A stretch of DNA of 64,000 bases from Pegoplata infirma (lineage: Eukaryota; Arthropoda; Insecta; Diptera; Anthomyiidae), in contig OY992537.1 of assembly GCA_963921195.1 (NCBI GenBank), positions 18,811,125 through 18,875,124 of the forward strand, read 5' to 3'. Within the stretch, counting starts at the first letter, position 1. Every line of letters begins with the position of its first letter. Made by a program: the position numbers and the translations under genes. Below, piece after piece: positions 11,866 through 23,311 of this stretch. The notes below the pieces were generated by a model that was given only the letters and a program-made list of their open reading frames with translations, had not been told where the DNA came from and searched no databases.

Positions 11866-13075
11866 ATTAGAGTTCTATAGAATAAAAAAGTTAAAATTTT
11901 TACATTGAAAAAGAAAAATGTTTATTGTTTTATACCTGTTGATGTTATTTGCTTGAAATTGATTCATTGTCCTTTTTTAGATCTAAAAAACAAAATAATT
12001 TTTGGTTAACAAACAACACAAATTGAAATCATAAGTTGATACTTACACGGGTAGTTGTTTTGACAGGTACCTGCCTAGATTGTCATCGTTACACAAAAAT
12101 GAGTATTTATCCAATAGGAATCTTGTGTAAATATCCTTACTGAAATAAATAATATTAATTTATTTTATATATTTTTTAAATAATATAAATTTTATTTCTT
12201 TTTTTATTGTTATTTAATTTCATTTTTTTTTGTATAAAACACGCGTCTTTTCGATTTGAAAATTTGTGTACACAATTTTTTTTAGAAAAATAAGAGCATC
12301 AAAAGGAATGAAAAGAAATAATGTGGTCAATTTTAAGTTTTTCTACTTCAACCAGCGATTTTTATTTGCCTATGACCGCAACACAAAGGCTTTGGCTTTA
12401 GGCTTCAAAAAAAAAATAAAAAAGGTATTTTCCGAGTTTTAAAATACATTACATGAAAAAAAATGCATTACAAAAAGAAAATGGGACTTTGAAAATAAAT
12501 TTCATGTAAAATTAAACCAGTACAAATCAAAATTACACATAAGTATGTTGAAATTGAAAAAAAAAAAAAAAAAATTTATTGGTTACAGTTAAATTTCCTG
12601 GTTGAAATTTTCCAAAACTTAAAATTAAGACTAAATCGTGTCCACAAATAGTTCTTCTAACTAATATTACAAAATGTAAAAATTTAAAGTGTCACGCCAG
12701 CTAAAAATGACAAACCCAGTTTATTTCCGGAATAAGTTGGGGGCAAACAATAAATCGTTGCAAATAATTTCAAATTTTTATTATATGCAAAATAAACCTT
12801 TCTATTTACTTGAATTTTCGTTTACTTTTTTGAAAATCTAGAGAGATATCTTATAAAATTTAATTTTAGCTTCACAAATGAAATTTATTATTCTTAACAA
12901 CATTTTTGTTTTACTTGGGAAACGAATTTTTGTATATGACTTTGGTGGAGTTCAATGTTTGTTTAAGATAATACAAATTAGCTAAATTTTACCTATTTAC
13001 TTACCTATTAGCTAAATTTTACCTATTTTTACTTTTTATGTCAATATAAAATTTGTAACATAGTATTGTTATTAC

Positions 13076-14145
13076 TAGAGCAGCATTTCCATGCACTAAA
13101 AATCGAAGATATATGCTAAAAAATGCAAAATATGCCCTACAAAAAACTAAGATTATGCAGTAAAAATATTAAACGTGAACAATTAAAATCTTGTTTTCAT
13201 ATGAAAAATAATATCAAAAATTAAAACTTTATACAAACACTTAAGATAAAGATTTTTTTTTTTGTAAATTTGGACAATTTATTAACGAATAATTAACCCA
13301 TTTTGGACCAAGATTCAATTTATTTATTTTTTTTGGAAAAAAGTACTTTTTTTTAATGTTTTGCTATCCCAGAAAAGCCTGTAGTTCAACTTCTTTTTGC
13401 ACTTTAATTATTTGTATTTATTTGCTATTTTATTAAATTATTTTAGTATTTTTAGAATTTAATTATAAATTAAATCTTAAAATAATATTAATTAAAAGCC
13501 GAAAATAAAAAAAATGCTAAATTTTCGTTTTTGCTTAAAACAATTTCTGTGCTGACGCACGTTGCATTTGATGCACATTTAAATTGCGGTAAATTCAGAA
13601 ATATAAGACTTAACATTAACAAAAAATTTACCTGAAATTCCAACTTTTTTATACATAAATATTTTTTTGAAAAAGGTTTTCTCTACTATTCGAAAAATCT
13701 AACAGCGGGTGGAAATGGGTTAAAAAAATATTTTTCGTGTCCATAAAAACAATTTTTTCAAGTTCAAAAAAAAAAAATATGAATCAAATTAATGGCGATT
13801 TTGCTAATTTTGTCCAAAATATGCATTAAGAAGTTGCAAATATGCACAAAACTACAAAAAAAAAAGAAATTTACAAAACTGTTTTTTTAAGTTAATATGT
13901 ATCAACTTATTTGTGGTTTTTCTAATTTATGCCAAAATACATTAAAATATGCATTAAAAAGTTGCAAATATACATTTAAAATATGTTTTTAAAAGCAAAA
14001 TATGCAGTCTTTTCACTACAATGTGCAAAAATATTCTAAAACAAATCGTTTCAATTTTAAATAATTGATTTGGAAAAATAATTGAGCAATATTTCTTTTA
14101 GACTGTACGCAAAAATCATGCATTTGCATAAAAATCGCAGCCCCA
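13076..14145 (+). mobile_element. hAT-like element 1 (1,070 bp)
   Basis: The left end TAGAGCAGCATTTCCATGCA resembles the hAT consensus (TAGNG). The right end inverted is TGGGGCTGCGATTTTTATGC. The 8-bp word GTTATTAC lies immediately before (13068-13075) and immediately after (14146-14153). The interior is rich in 'aaatatgc' words, likely subterminal repeats, and has no transposase frame. The imperfect TIR means the exact right edge rests mainly on the 8-bp duplication. Confidence 0.65.
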
Positions 14146-14153
14146 GTTATTAC

Positions 14154-14844
14154 CAGGGAAACCAAAAATATGCAGTATCATGTTTTTTCCTGTGCATTTT
14201 ATTGATAAATGGGTAAGATATTTATCCGTTTCAGAAGTTTTTAAGAAATCTGGCATCGATTTGTTAGAGCATATTTTTGCATATTTTAGCCTTAAGAGCA
14301 TATTTTTGCATATTTTTGGTTTAAGAGCATATTTTAGCATAAAAGCATATTTTTAGAGCATATTTTCAATTTTTAGAGCATTTTTCCACTTTTTAGAGCA
14401 TATTTTTACATTTTTAGATCATTTTTTTTTTTCAATTTTTAGAGCATTCTTTTCCAATTTTTTTTATGACAACATTTATTTTTACATTTTTTATCCAACA
14501 AGGATGTTTTTTTTCAATAATTACGGAATTGTGACGATTGATTCCCCTTTGGCCTGTTCTTGCTTCATATCGGTATATGAAACTATGTTTTCTTTAGATT
14601 CAGCAACTTGGTAGAAAATATTAAGGCAAATATTTTTGTAGAACATATTTAACCTTCTAACTATCGCACATAACGGTATTTGGAGGGTCTTTTCTCTAAC
14701 AAATTGTAAAAAACACCTCAAAAACGGGGACATAATTTATTTTAAGAGCATATTTTTATTGTTTTTACAGCATATTTTCCGTTTTTAAGGGCATTTTTTA
14801 AGCGCATAAAACGTGTTTTTTACAGCATATTTTTGGTTTCCCTG
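14154..14844 (+). mobile_element. hAT-like element 2 (691 bp)
   Basis: Perfect inverted ends CAGGGAAACCAAAAATATGC at 14154 and 14844. The 8-bp word GTTATTAC stands on both sides (14146-14153 and 14845-14852). Many GAGCATATTTTT words between 14265 and 14420 and again near 14745-14830 look like transposase-binding subterminal repeats. A 70-codon minus-strand frame (14521-14733, with REKTLQIPLCAIVRRLN) could be a transposase scrap, but I cannot place it. An 8-bp duplication plus CAGGG ends is diagnostic for the hAT superfamily. Confidence 0.88.
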
Positions 14845-16729
14845 GTTATTACTTAGAACAAAAATACACAAGTACATTGAAAGTGTAAAATCAATTTGTT
14901 TTTGGTCTCTTCCAACGTTTTACCGAGTTGTTAGCTTAGGTAAGAAATAGCAATTTATAAATTTAAATTAAATTAAATATTGTCGCTCACTAAATGAAAA
15001 ACGCTACTTTAAATGGAAGACAAATTAAAAACGCTACTTTTAGTGAGAAAAACGATTAATTTTCAACATTGCTCTGTAAATGAAAACAGTGCTGCCGTGT
15101 ATTAAAAAAAAATACCTCACAATCTCAGAATTTTTCTAAAGGAAAATGTTTCAGAATCTAAGAAATTTTACTTAAAAAGTTAAAGGCAGTAAAGCCGAAA
15201 TTTTTTTGTTGTCACATATTTTTTTGTCAAAAAATACTTATAATTTAAGAATTATTGAAAAATATATATTTATTCTTTTTATATAAAATTTAAAAATTTA
15301 TGTTAATATCGGGAGGGTGGTTTGTATGGAGACTAGAGGCGAAACTGGTCCGATTTCTTTAAATTTGTGAAGTTTAAAGATCAATTCTGAGTCGAACTAA
15401 TATTTCGGGTTATAAACAAAAACACTCTGTGGTGCAAGGTATAAATATTGTGGTATCTACGAATTTCTGAAGCTTTAACTAAACACTTACCATACGCCGA
15501 TTAAATATACTTAAGTAATAACTTGGTTATTTAAAATGTTTTGTTTACAATATATCCAATGAGTTAAAAAAAAGTTGTTAGTTCTGAGATTTTGGATATT
15601 TTTTGTGTTGACGTTGAAAATGTTAAAGCTTAAGGACGGCAACTCTGCCTTTGTTTGCAAAAGAAAGACAAACATATAAGGGAGTGAGAGAGAACCACTA
15701 TGCTAATTTTCGCGAAATTGCACTATCCACCAACAGGTAAAAAAGGAATAGAAAAAAAAACAGCCTTTTTGTATAACACAAAAATAACCCTTATTTATGA
15801 AACACTTGTAACATTTTTATTATCTTTCGTTTCTCTTGTAAAATCAAATGATTTATAAAGACATTTATCTTTAAATTTATAATAGACAGATATTTTTGCC
15901 TCCAGATAATAGACCAGAGACTATTGCAATTTAGTTTCCTCTAAAATTAAATCTTTTTCAAATCCACTACAATGTAATAAAAATTTGTATTTTTTCAAAT
16001 ACATATTCAAGAAGATGCAGCAATATTTCTGCTAGATGGCGTTTTTTTGACTGTTACCTAAGACACAAGAATGTAAATTTTCTTCTTTTCACTAGATGGC
16101 GCTTTTTAACTGGCAATTTTTTAAAAAAATAGCAAAGAAGTTAGTTAAAATTAGCAAAAAAACTTGTTAAAAAAATTGTAAACACAATTTTGCGATTAAC
16201 AAAAAAAATTAATTCAAAATTTGTAAAAAAACTGTATAATTGTAAAGTGAATTTAGCTAAAAATTTAGTTAAAGTGCTGATTTCAACTAAAAATTTGCTA
16301 ATCAAGTAGTAAACTTGAATTACGAGAAAAAATTTGCTAACTTTACAATTTTTTTTTTTTGAGTGCACGAACAAAAAAATTTAATCACGCTCACTTTCGA
16401 TCACGAGTAATTCACGTGACCAGCGTCCATCTGTAGTACTAAACATTAAAGCTGGTAACGCATTTAAGCGGGCATATTCTGGCCATAGCATTTTTAATAT
16501 ATTTTACGAAATTGTAAGCTTGTAGCATTATTTGTACATTTAGGATGGCAAATGCTTATTGGAAATAAAAAAGCTCTCTCTTAAATGAGCCTCTGAATAT
16601 ATGTATGAACTTTTTGACGCATTTAAAAGATAAATATTTTATTAAAATCTTCTGATAAAAGCAAAAAGATGGATTTATAAAAACTTAAAAATTTAAACAT
16701 TGCACATTTTTTTAAAAAGCTATGTCCTA

Positions 16730-17365
16730 AATTTTGGATCCGCCATTTTGATTTCAAAAAATATGAGTTCGTATTCGTGTTGTGCAATCATTTCCTAGTG
16801 ATATTTTGAAACATTAATCAATAAGTTAAATATCTTGTCCGCCATATTGGATCCGCTATTTTGAATATTTGATTCTAAAATCAGATTTGGCATTCCAAAA
16901 ACCATCAAAATTAGACAACATAGAAAAAAACTTAATATTTTATTTGACGCTATATTGGATCCGCCATTTTGAATTTAAAAAATCGGAGCTCATATTCGTA
17001 ATTACTGACCCTAAATACATTAAAAATTACTAATTTAAGTACAATTAGCTAAGAATTACAAAAGCATATTCGCCATATTGGATCCGCCATTTTGAATTTC
17101 AAATCTTTAATTCCAAAATCAGTTTTAACATCCGAAAAACCATTAAAATCGAAGTTTTTGGCCAAAAGAGACAACATATAAAAAATCTTAAATTTAAATT
17201 TGTCTCCATATTGGATCCGCCATTTTGAATTTTAAAAGTCTGAGCTCATATTCGTTATTAACGACCCCAAATACATCGATAATGATTATATTAAACACAA
17301 TAAACAAAGAATTAAAAAATCATGTCCGCCATTTTGGATCCGCCATTTTGAATTTTGAAATTTTT
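16730..17365 (+). repeat. GGATCCGCCATTTTGAA tandem repeat
   Basis: The word GGATCCGC(C/T)ATTTTGA occurs at six places (near 16736, 16850, 16958, 17080, 17213 and 17337). Two alternating unit types, one followed by 'gagctcatattcgt' and one by 'ccaaaatcag', give a higher-order period of about 230-260 bp. It belongs to the 7.2-kb layer-1 element. Confidence 0.7.
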
Positions 17366-17475
17366 TTTCCATAATTGTGATCAGCGATCCTTTAACACCC
17401 ATATGCAATACTTTTTTGACATATAGGTTAAGCGGTCTATTTATGGCCAAAATTCAGGGATGCTGGCCCACAGTG

Positions 17476-17505
17476 CTGTGGTTGGAGGGTATAAAAATTT
17501 ATTTT
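17476..17505 (-). mobile_element. DINE-1-like element, part 2 of the split copy
   Basis: Reads ctgtggttggagggtataaa, the expected continuation of 9748-10280. It is followed by AT-rich sequence with 'caccagctggtga' and 'caccaagaggtga' (17539-17575). The same material occurs inverted beside another DINE-1 copy at 41270-41360. Confidence 0.75.
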
Positions 17506-18455
17506 TTGTTGAAAAATAATTATGTTACTTTTTATTCACCAGCTGGTGAAAAACGGTTTTATTCACCAAGAGGTGAATTATTATCCAAGTTACAAACCCA
17601 AGTTATTAAAATTTTTGTTTTTAAGAAAATGAAAATAGTAATTCTTGTTTTCTTTTTCGTTAATTGTTAGCTTATAGAGTCAAACTGAGGTGGCGTCCTG
17701 CAACTTTTTTAAAATTAGACACCAGCCTATAAAAACATTATCATATTAAAATTGGTAGACATTAAAAATATTTACGCCAAATTTCTCGAAGATTCCGGTA
17801 AGGATGTGATTTTAGAAATTGAGATATTTTTTTTAGCATACAATCATTTAGATAATCGTAATTCTATTACTGTTTTAAATCTGTTGAACCAATTTCTAGT
17901 TTTTCTTTAAAAAGAGTTTGCTCTAATTTCATTTTTAAATAATCGATTTTTCAGTTTTGATTTTACATCCATCATAATATGTTTTTGTTTTTGCCTTTAT
18001 ACCATTCATCCTTTCAATTCCCTTATTTGTGCTCGTTTAAAGATTATAAAACCTTATAGAATATAAACATACATACACATACATAGAACAATCAAATTGA
18101 TGGAACGACTTATATACAATAAGTGACATACATGAACATTAGGGTGGCACTAACTGGGAAGGTATAGAAATAAAGTTTCCTCTAAAAATCATTTTGTAAA
18201 TATGTATATCACAAGCAGAAGTGCCCGGCGTTTTCGGGGAACAGTGCAGTGAAAAAAATCTACAAAACATAAGTCCTTTGCGCTCAGTTTACCTCCTCCT
18301 TACGATCAATGGTACAAAAATGCATTTATCATGACAGTGATGAATAATTTGCAAAAAAATATTAAATATTTAAATATTTTTCATATCCCATCCACAAAAG
18401 TGGGCAGACCTCTTGGAATTTCTTGTGGCACTAAAATTATTTTGGTGTTTAACAA
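17506..18455. other. Unassigned AT-rich sequence
   Basis: Apart from the first 100 bases, which are shared with 41.3 kb, nothing is recognised. No coding frame with support. Confidence 0.4.
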
Positions 18456-18603
18456 ACGTAAACATAATGGCGTCTCTTAGAGGTTATTTTAATTCCTCAA
18501 GGGAGAACCTATCCCCGCCTGATCAGGGGTTCGTGGAAATCGAACCTACGACCCCCTGCTTTATAGGCTAGCACACTACAAACTAACCTACCGGGCCACC
18601 TTT
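18456..18603 (-). mobile_element. tRNA-derived SINE head
   Basis: On the minus strand, GGCCCGGTAGGTTAG starts a tRNA-like segment with an A-box-like TAGGTTAGTTTGT (18590-18578), an anticodon-like CTATAAA loop and a B box GGTTCGATT (18546-18538). About 73 nt are tRNA-like. The AT-rich body runs on toward 18456, perhaps further. The anticodon stem has at least one mismatch and the acceptor end does not close, so it is a SINE or tRNA pseudogene and not a working tRNA. Confidence 0.65.
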
Positions 18604-20232
18604 TTGTAGTTTATATAGTGTCGCCCTATTGAAAAAAAATTTGCATTATTTGTTGTTGATTTTTTTTTTTTGGTACTTTAGTACTACGCATTTATCGCAC
18701 CCTTAGCACAAATTTTTACACATTTTGTACTCGTTTTTTTTATAGCATTTTATTTTTGTTGTTCTCATTTCGTCATCTACACAGCAAGAAGAAGAAGAAG
18801 AATAACAACAACAACAGCTGACATACAATATTGCATTCATCATTTGTGCCATTTTACGAGCATTTATATTGCTTACAAATCTCAGCAGCATTCAAATACA
18901 ACAACTGTATTCAAATGAAAAAAAAAATAATAAAACGATGACGAAAAAAAACTAGGAAAATGCATTAAATAAAAAAATAAGTAAACAAGTGACAAAGAGG
19001 CTTTTTTGCTGTTGTTGTTCTTGTTGTGTAGAAAAACGTTATTCAGTTAACTGTAGAGCAAAAAAATAAAAAAAAAATAAATGAACGAGCATGCAAAGGC
19101 ATGCTTGGAAACTACACATACAACATGTTCTTTGCATACATAGTAGAGCATGAATATGCAAACACGTATGCGGCCTTTGCCATTTTTAAAACGTTTGTAG
19201 TAGTAGTTTTTTATGTTTTTTTTTTTTTTGCTTTATGCGGCTACACGACGTCATCTTTAACATCATTTCTATTCAAATCTAAATGCTATAGCAACAACTA
19301 CCATTTAGTTGGTTTCACATACATACAAACAAAGTTTAGTTGTTGGTTGGTATGACTGTGTGTGGGTTTCTATATGAAATTTTTTGCTATGCCGCTTTTT
19401 GGTAAATAAAATGGTATGTGCTAATACTTGCAGTTATTTGAATAAGTTAAATTAAAAATATTCATTTAAATGTGCAAATAGTCTTTTGAGATATTTAAGG
19501 ATTTTTAAGGTTAATAAGATTTTTCCTACGCAAGGACTTTAATGAGTTCTGTTACTTTTAAAAGGAATTCACTTCATTAATTTACAAATTTTCCTTATAA
19601 AATTTTTTGATCGATTATTGAGCGAAGTACTGTACGGGTAAATTATTAATTTCTTTCTAATATCCATGTTCGTTAAACTCATTTATCTGCGACTTTAACA
19701 TGTACAAAATTTTTCTAAGACCTCATAATCTATTTCCATATTCAAGTAATAACAAGTGTTCTTCTGCAAAAGAGACATCAAAAACTAAACGAAATTTAAG
19801 AATATATAATTATGTAGGGCAAAAACATATTAAAATCAAAAATGTTCAATTTCATTTTAAATATGCTACAAATTTAAAAAATTATTTTAAAACTACAGTT
19901 TTGTTTTTATATAAGCTCCTTTTTGTTTTAACCCTGCAGGAAAAGTGTGTCTTTCGATCCAAAATTACCTTTCCAGTAACGGGACATATACATAACTGAA
20001 ATGCCAACCACGTGACAGGTTATCATTGGAATTGTCACTTAACCGTTTTAAAACTACTTTTTCTGTGACCGGAGACAATTAAACATATCAAGGGAAGTCT
20101 CCCAACCGTTATACACCGAGAACATTTTTATTTTTTTTATTTTTCAATATCTAAAACCTTTTTGACTTTTTTGTAAAAGTGGACCCATTTTTTTGTTTAG
20201 GCCTTTTCCTTTAAAAACTTTGAAGTCACTTA
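18604..20232. other. AT-rich non-coding with simple repeats
   Basis: Short GAA/ACA runs at 18783-18822 and TTGTTG runs at 19010-19030. A block at about 19930-20110 ('tgcaggaaaagtgtgtcttt', 'acgggacatata', 'ccacgtgac') is related, inverted, to 43715-43780. No gene. Confidence 0.4.
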
Positions 20233-20721
20233 AGGCCGTTTGTCACGATAATACTGAGTCGTAAGATTTTAGAAAACCAAAATAAAATGAAATTTGGTCT
20301 GACTATCAATAATTCAAACCAACAAATTTTTTGAATACATTGTCCTTTGCAACCATCACATTTGAAATACTATGAAAACAGCTGTTCAGAAAAATAAATG
20401 TTAAAAAACATTATTTGTTGCGTATTTTTTAAAAATACATTTAAATCAGAGACTTTCAAATTGATAAACTTAACTTTGTAGCTTTAGTTTTTTGTTTTTA
20501 TGTTGACGTCAATAAATTGAAGAGAAAATCCATCCCTGATAAAATGAAAAGTCTCACCTTTTAGAAATATTTCTTAAAATGACGGGTATTATACGACTGT
20601 CAAAATTTGTTCTGTATTACCGTCCATGTCATTACATTTTGCATTTACACGATAACATTTTTAAATTCTACACGATTTTTTGACAGTTCATTTTACTGAG
20701 TCTAATCGTAACAAACGGCCT
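20233..20721 (+). mobile_element. Harbinger-like MITE (489 bp)
   Basis: The ends are AGGCCGTTTGTCACGAT and, inverted, AGGCCGTTTGTTACGAT. TTA lies on both sides (20230-20232 and 20722-20724). A 3-bp TTA duplication is typical of PIF/Harbinger; the assignment rests on that alone. No coding capacity. Confidence 0.65.
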
Positions 20722-20747
20722 TTAGTAAGATGCGAGTGGGATATCAA

Positions 20748-22588
20748 TCAAAAACAAGTAGAAAAGTTAAATTCGACTTTACCGAATCTATGAATACCCT
20801 CCACAATGTCTTTTTTAAAGGACAATAAATTATTTAACTTGAAAAAACTTAACAATTTTGATTATAAATATTTTATTTTGAGTAAACTCTTTTTGTTTGT
20901 CATTTAAAAAAAAATTACAAATTTTTTTTTAGTGTAAAACTTTTTCGAGTGTCATGTTTTTTTTACTGTAAAAATATTTCTGATTGTGAGTGATTGCACG
21001 TACGTAAGTACACAAAAAAGTGTAATTTTTTTAAAAAAGAAACTACATTTTTTTTAGTGTAACATTTTTTTTGTGTGTAAAATTTTTTTGGAGTGTAAAA
21101 TTTTTTTCGAGTGTAATTTTTAAGTTACCGAAGTTTTTACAACTAAACAAGTTTAAACAGCATTGCTGTAAAACTAAACAAGTTTGAAAAGCATTGGTAA
21201 GTTACCACCAATGCTTTTAAAACTTGTTTAACACGTGGCATTTAAGATGAAACCAATCTGAAATTCAGGGGTTTGTTTATAACATTTTGAGCATCTGGAC
21301 CAATTGACCTAAAATTCAATACCAAACAGATCTGGGGAACCTCAAAAATATATGCCAAACTTCAGGAGTTCATTATTATCTTTCGAAAGTTAGCATGTTT
21401 TTTTATCCCGTAAATACGCGAAAACTCTTGCCTAAATTTACTCTTTTGCTCATAACTTCTGAACCACTGGACCGATTTGGCTGGATTGCAATACCAACCT
21501 GACCAGGTAAATGACCAACATATATGCCAAAGTTCAGTAGCCTCTGTAAAGTCTTTCAAAAGATATCGTGTTTTCTACGGACGGACAGACAGACAGATGG
21601 ACGGACGGACACCGCTAGATCGTCTTAAAATCAATCGAGTATCATGAATTCCATGTGAAATGGGACACTTTGAAATTTTTTTTTTTTTAGATTTTCCAAT
21701 TTGTTTACAGTTTTTAGTTCCGTATGAAAACTCCTTCGTGGTAAATTTTTAGATTTTTTTGATGACCCGTTCAAAAGATATCGAATTTTTAAAAATTGGC
21801 AGTTTGTTCCTTTACTCAAACTTCTTTTACTCATAACTTCTTCAATAATGGTCCAAATTTCAATTTTTTTTTTTCAAAATTTTTGTTTTTTTGCGTACTT
21901 TAAAAAAAAAAAATCCCAAAAAATTCTTAAAAGAGCTCTGGTATGCGATTTTTAAGTTTCTAAATTTAAATCTCATTTTTGAAAATGTTTGACCTCTTTA
22001 ATTTTTTTTTAAATTTTTTTGTGTAAAACTTTTATCGCTTCTACAAATTTTTAGCCCAGGAGGATTGTAGGATAACGATTATAACTATTTTTTAAAATTT
22101 TTTAAAAAAAAAATTATTGTAATTTTCCAATCTTAAAATCATTCCTACTGCTCCAATGGTGCGTCATAGAGGGGTCATTTAAAAGACCGACCCCCATTAA
22201 TTTTTTTTTTACCCTCCAACATTTTTGTAACACAAAAAGTACGTAAAAAACAAAAATTTTTTAAAAAAAATTTGAAATTTGGACCATTATTGAAGAAGTT
22301 ATGAGTAAAAGAAGTTTGAGTAAAGGAACAAACTACCAATTTTTAAAAATTCGATATCTTTTGAATGGGCTATCAAAAAAATCTGAAAATTTACCACGAA
22401 GGAGTTTTCGAAGGGTACTAAAAATTGTAAACAAATTGGGAAAATCTAAAAAAAAAATTTCAAAGTGTCCGATTTGACATGAAATGCCCCATATACTTGA
22501 TTGGGTCCTAGACCAATATTTCGATGTGTTTTACACAGAATGACAAACTTATATATAACCTCTATCACTAGAGTGGAGGGTATAAAAA
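20748..22588 (-). mobile_element. DINE-1-like element split by a foldback
   Basis: Runs from 'agtagaaaagttaaattcg' through the gaaccactgg block and a GGAC/AGAC tract at about 21578-21611, to 'atcatgaa' at 21648. It resumes at 22491 with 'atatacttgattgggtcctag' and ends 'gagtggagggtataaaaat'. Same subfamily as 47136-47890. Frames inside (e.g. 21362-21559) are repeat-derived. Confidence 0.8.
21648..22490. mobile_element. Foldback element 2 (~840 bp)
   Basis: The left arm (~21650-21915) pairs with the right arm (~22225-22490). Shared blocks include 'aactccttcgtggtaaattt' and 'tcttttactcataacttctt'. The outer end on the right, inverted, reads GGGGCATTTCATGTCAAATC, nearly the same as the start of the foldback at 6953. 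It sits in the (TA)n tract of its DINE-1 host. No coding content. Confidence 0.8.
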
Positions 22589-23164
22589 TGTTTTGTTAAT
22601 TTGTAACTCAAAAAACCGTTTTTCAATTTTTAGCGCGAGCACTATTAGAGGCGGGATAGCGCTGCACCCTCTTATTTTGTTAGATAAAAAATCACATGAA
22701 CCAAAAAATGGGGGAAGTTGGGTAAGGTCATATGGCCACACATCTGCCCAAGAAACACCCCTGGAAGGGACATTCCGCCATTTATTTTCCGCCTCCAACA
22801 TTTTTCCTTAACATAATCCTATCTCGACTTCATACAAAATTACGTTTTCATAGAATTGGTCCTACAGCTCTAACTGTCCATAGGCTGCCTCTAGAGGAGT
22901 AATATGTATGATCGGTTCCTAATTTTCAAATCTTAAGTTCGTGCATATACAATTTTTATACCCTACACCACTCAGCGGTAACAGAGCTTAATTCTGTTTT
23001 ATAAAGTTTAGAATTATCATTTCTTACTAGCATTCAACACGAATTAATTTTCAAAGCTTAAATCAAATTGAATTAACTCCCAAGAGAATAAATTCCTTGC
23101 TAGCTAATCATTCGATTGAATGATCAAAAATTTTCATAATTCAAATCTGTTACAAGTTGAATGA
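22589..23164. other. Unassigned sequence
   Basis: Overlapping short frames at 22568-22811 lie on both strands with no known motif. A 'tataccctacaccactcagc' word at 22976-22995 suggests another decayed DINE-type end. Nothing else supported. Confidence 0.35.
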
Positions 23165-23311
23165 TAATTTTTATAATCTGCCTATAAACATGAGACATAT
23201 TTTTGCCTAACTTCAGGAGTCTAGCTGTTTTATTTTGGACTGCATTGTGTTATATACATACAGACGGAACGACGGATATTCATAGAATGTCTTAGACTCG
23301 ATGGAGAGTCG
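23165..23311 (-). mobile_element. DINE-1-like fragment
   Basis: Carries 'ataaacatgagacatattt', 'ggagtctagctgttttattt', 'tggactgcattgtgt' and 'gacggaacgacgg', the same order as in 10031-10160. Truncated on both sides. Confidence 0.65.

Larger units (their letters stand above)
11186..16365 (+). mobile_element. 5.2-kb CACTC-ended TIR element (nest layer 3)
   Basis: Starts CACTCAAAAAAAAAAACTTG and ends CAATTTTTTTTTTTGAGTG, flanked by CA on both sides (11184-11185 and 16366-16367). Subterminal zones at both ends are filled with short 'ttagctaaa', 'ttgtaaa' and 'ttagcaaa' words in inverted order, about 11190-11480 against 16130-16360. 'agatggcg' motifs follow inward at both sides (11717-11830 and 16033-16105). 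It carries two hAT-like insertions (13076-14844), which leave about 3.4 kb of its own. No transposase recognised. Confidence 0.7.
10900..16435. mobile_element. 'actcacgc'-rich MITE-like repeat, interrupted (nest layer 2)
   Basis: Visible as 10900-11185 and 16366-16435. It is built of many scattered copies of actcacg/gctcacg in both orientations, with ends TGATGGGCACGTGAG and, inverted, GATGGACGCTGGTCACGTGA. The text 'cactca-cgaacaaaa' joins correctly over the 5.2-kb insertion. hAT-type MITEs often have such ends, but no target duplication was found. Confidence 0.55.
10281..17475 (+). mobile_element. 7.2-kb CACTGTGGGCC-ended composite element (nest layer 1)
   Basis: The left end is CACTGTGGGCCAGGAT, with TTTTGGCCA about 25 bp in. 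The right end, read inverted, is CACTGTGGGCCAGCAT, with the same TTTTGGCCA. The word CTGTG flanks both sides (10276-10280 and 17476-17480), and removal joins 'catactgtg' to 'gttggagggtataaa', the expected DINE-1 text. Own sequence is about 10281-10899 and 16436-17475; the rest is later insertions. The layout of ends (CACT.TRGG, then TTTTGGCCA, 3/5-bp duplication) matches the 5402-6774 element. No transposase frame recognised. Confidence 0.75.

Noticed and set aside
18530..18603. A functional tRNA gene
   Set aside because: The anticodon stem is mismatched and the acceptor stem does not close; the AT-rich 3' body fits a SINE.
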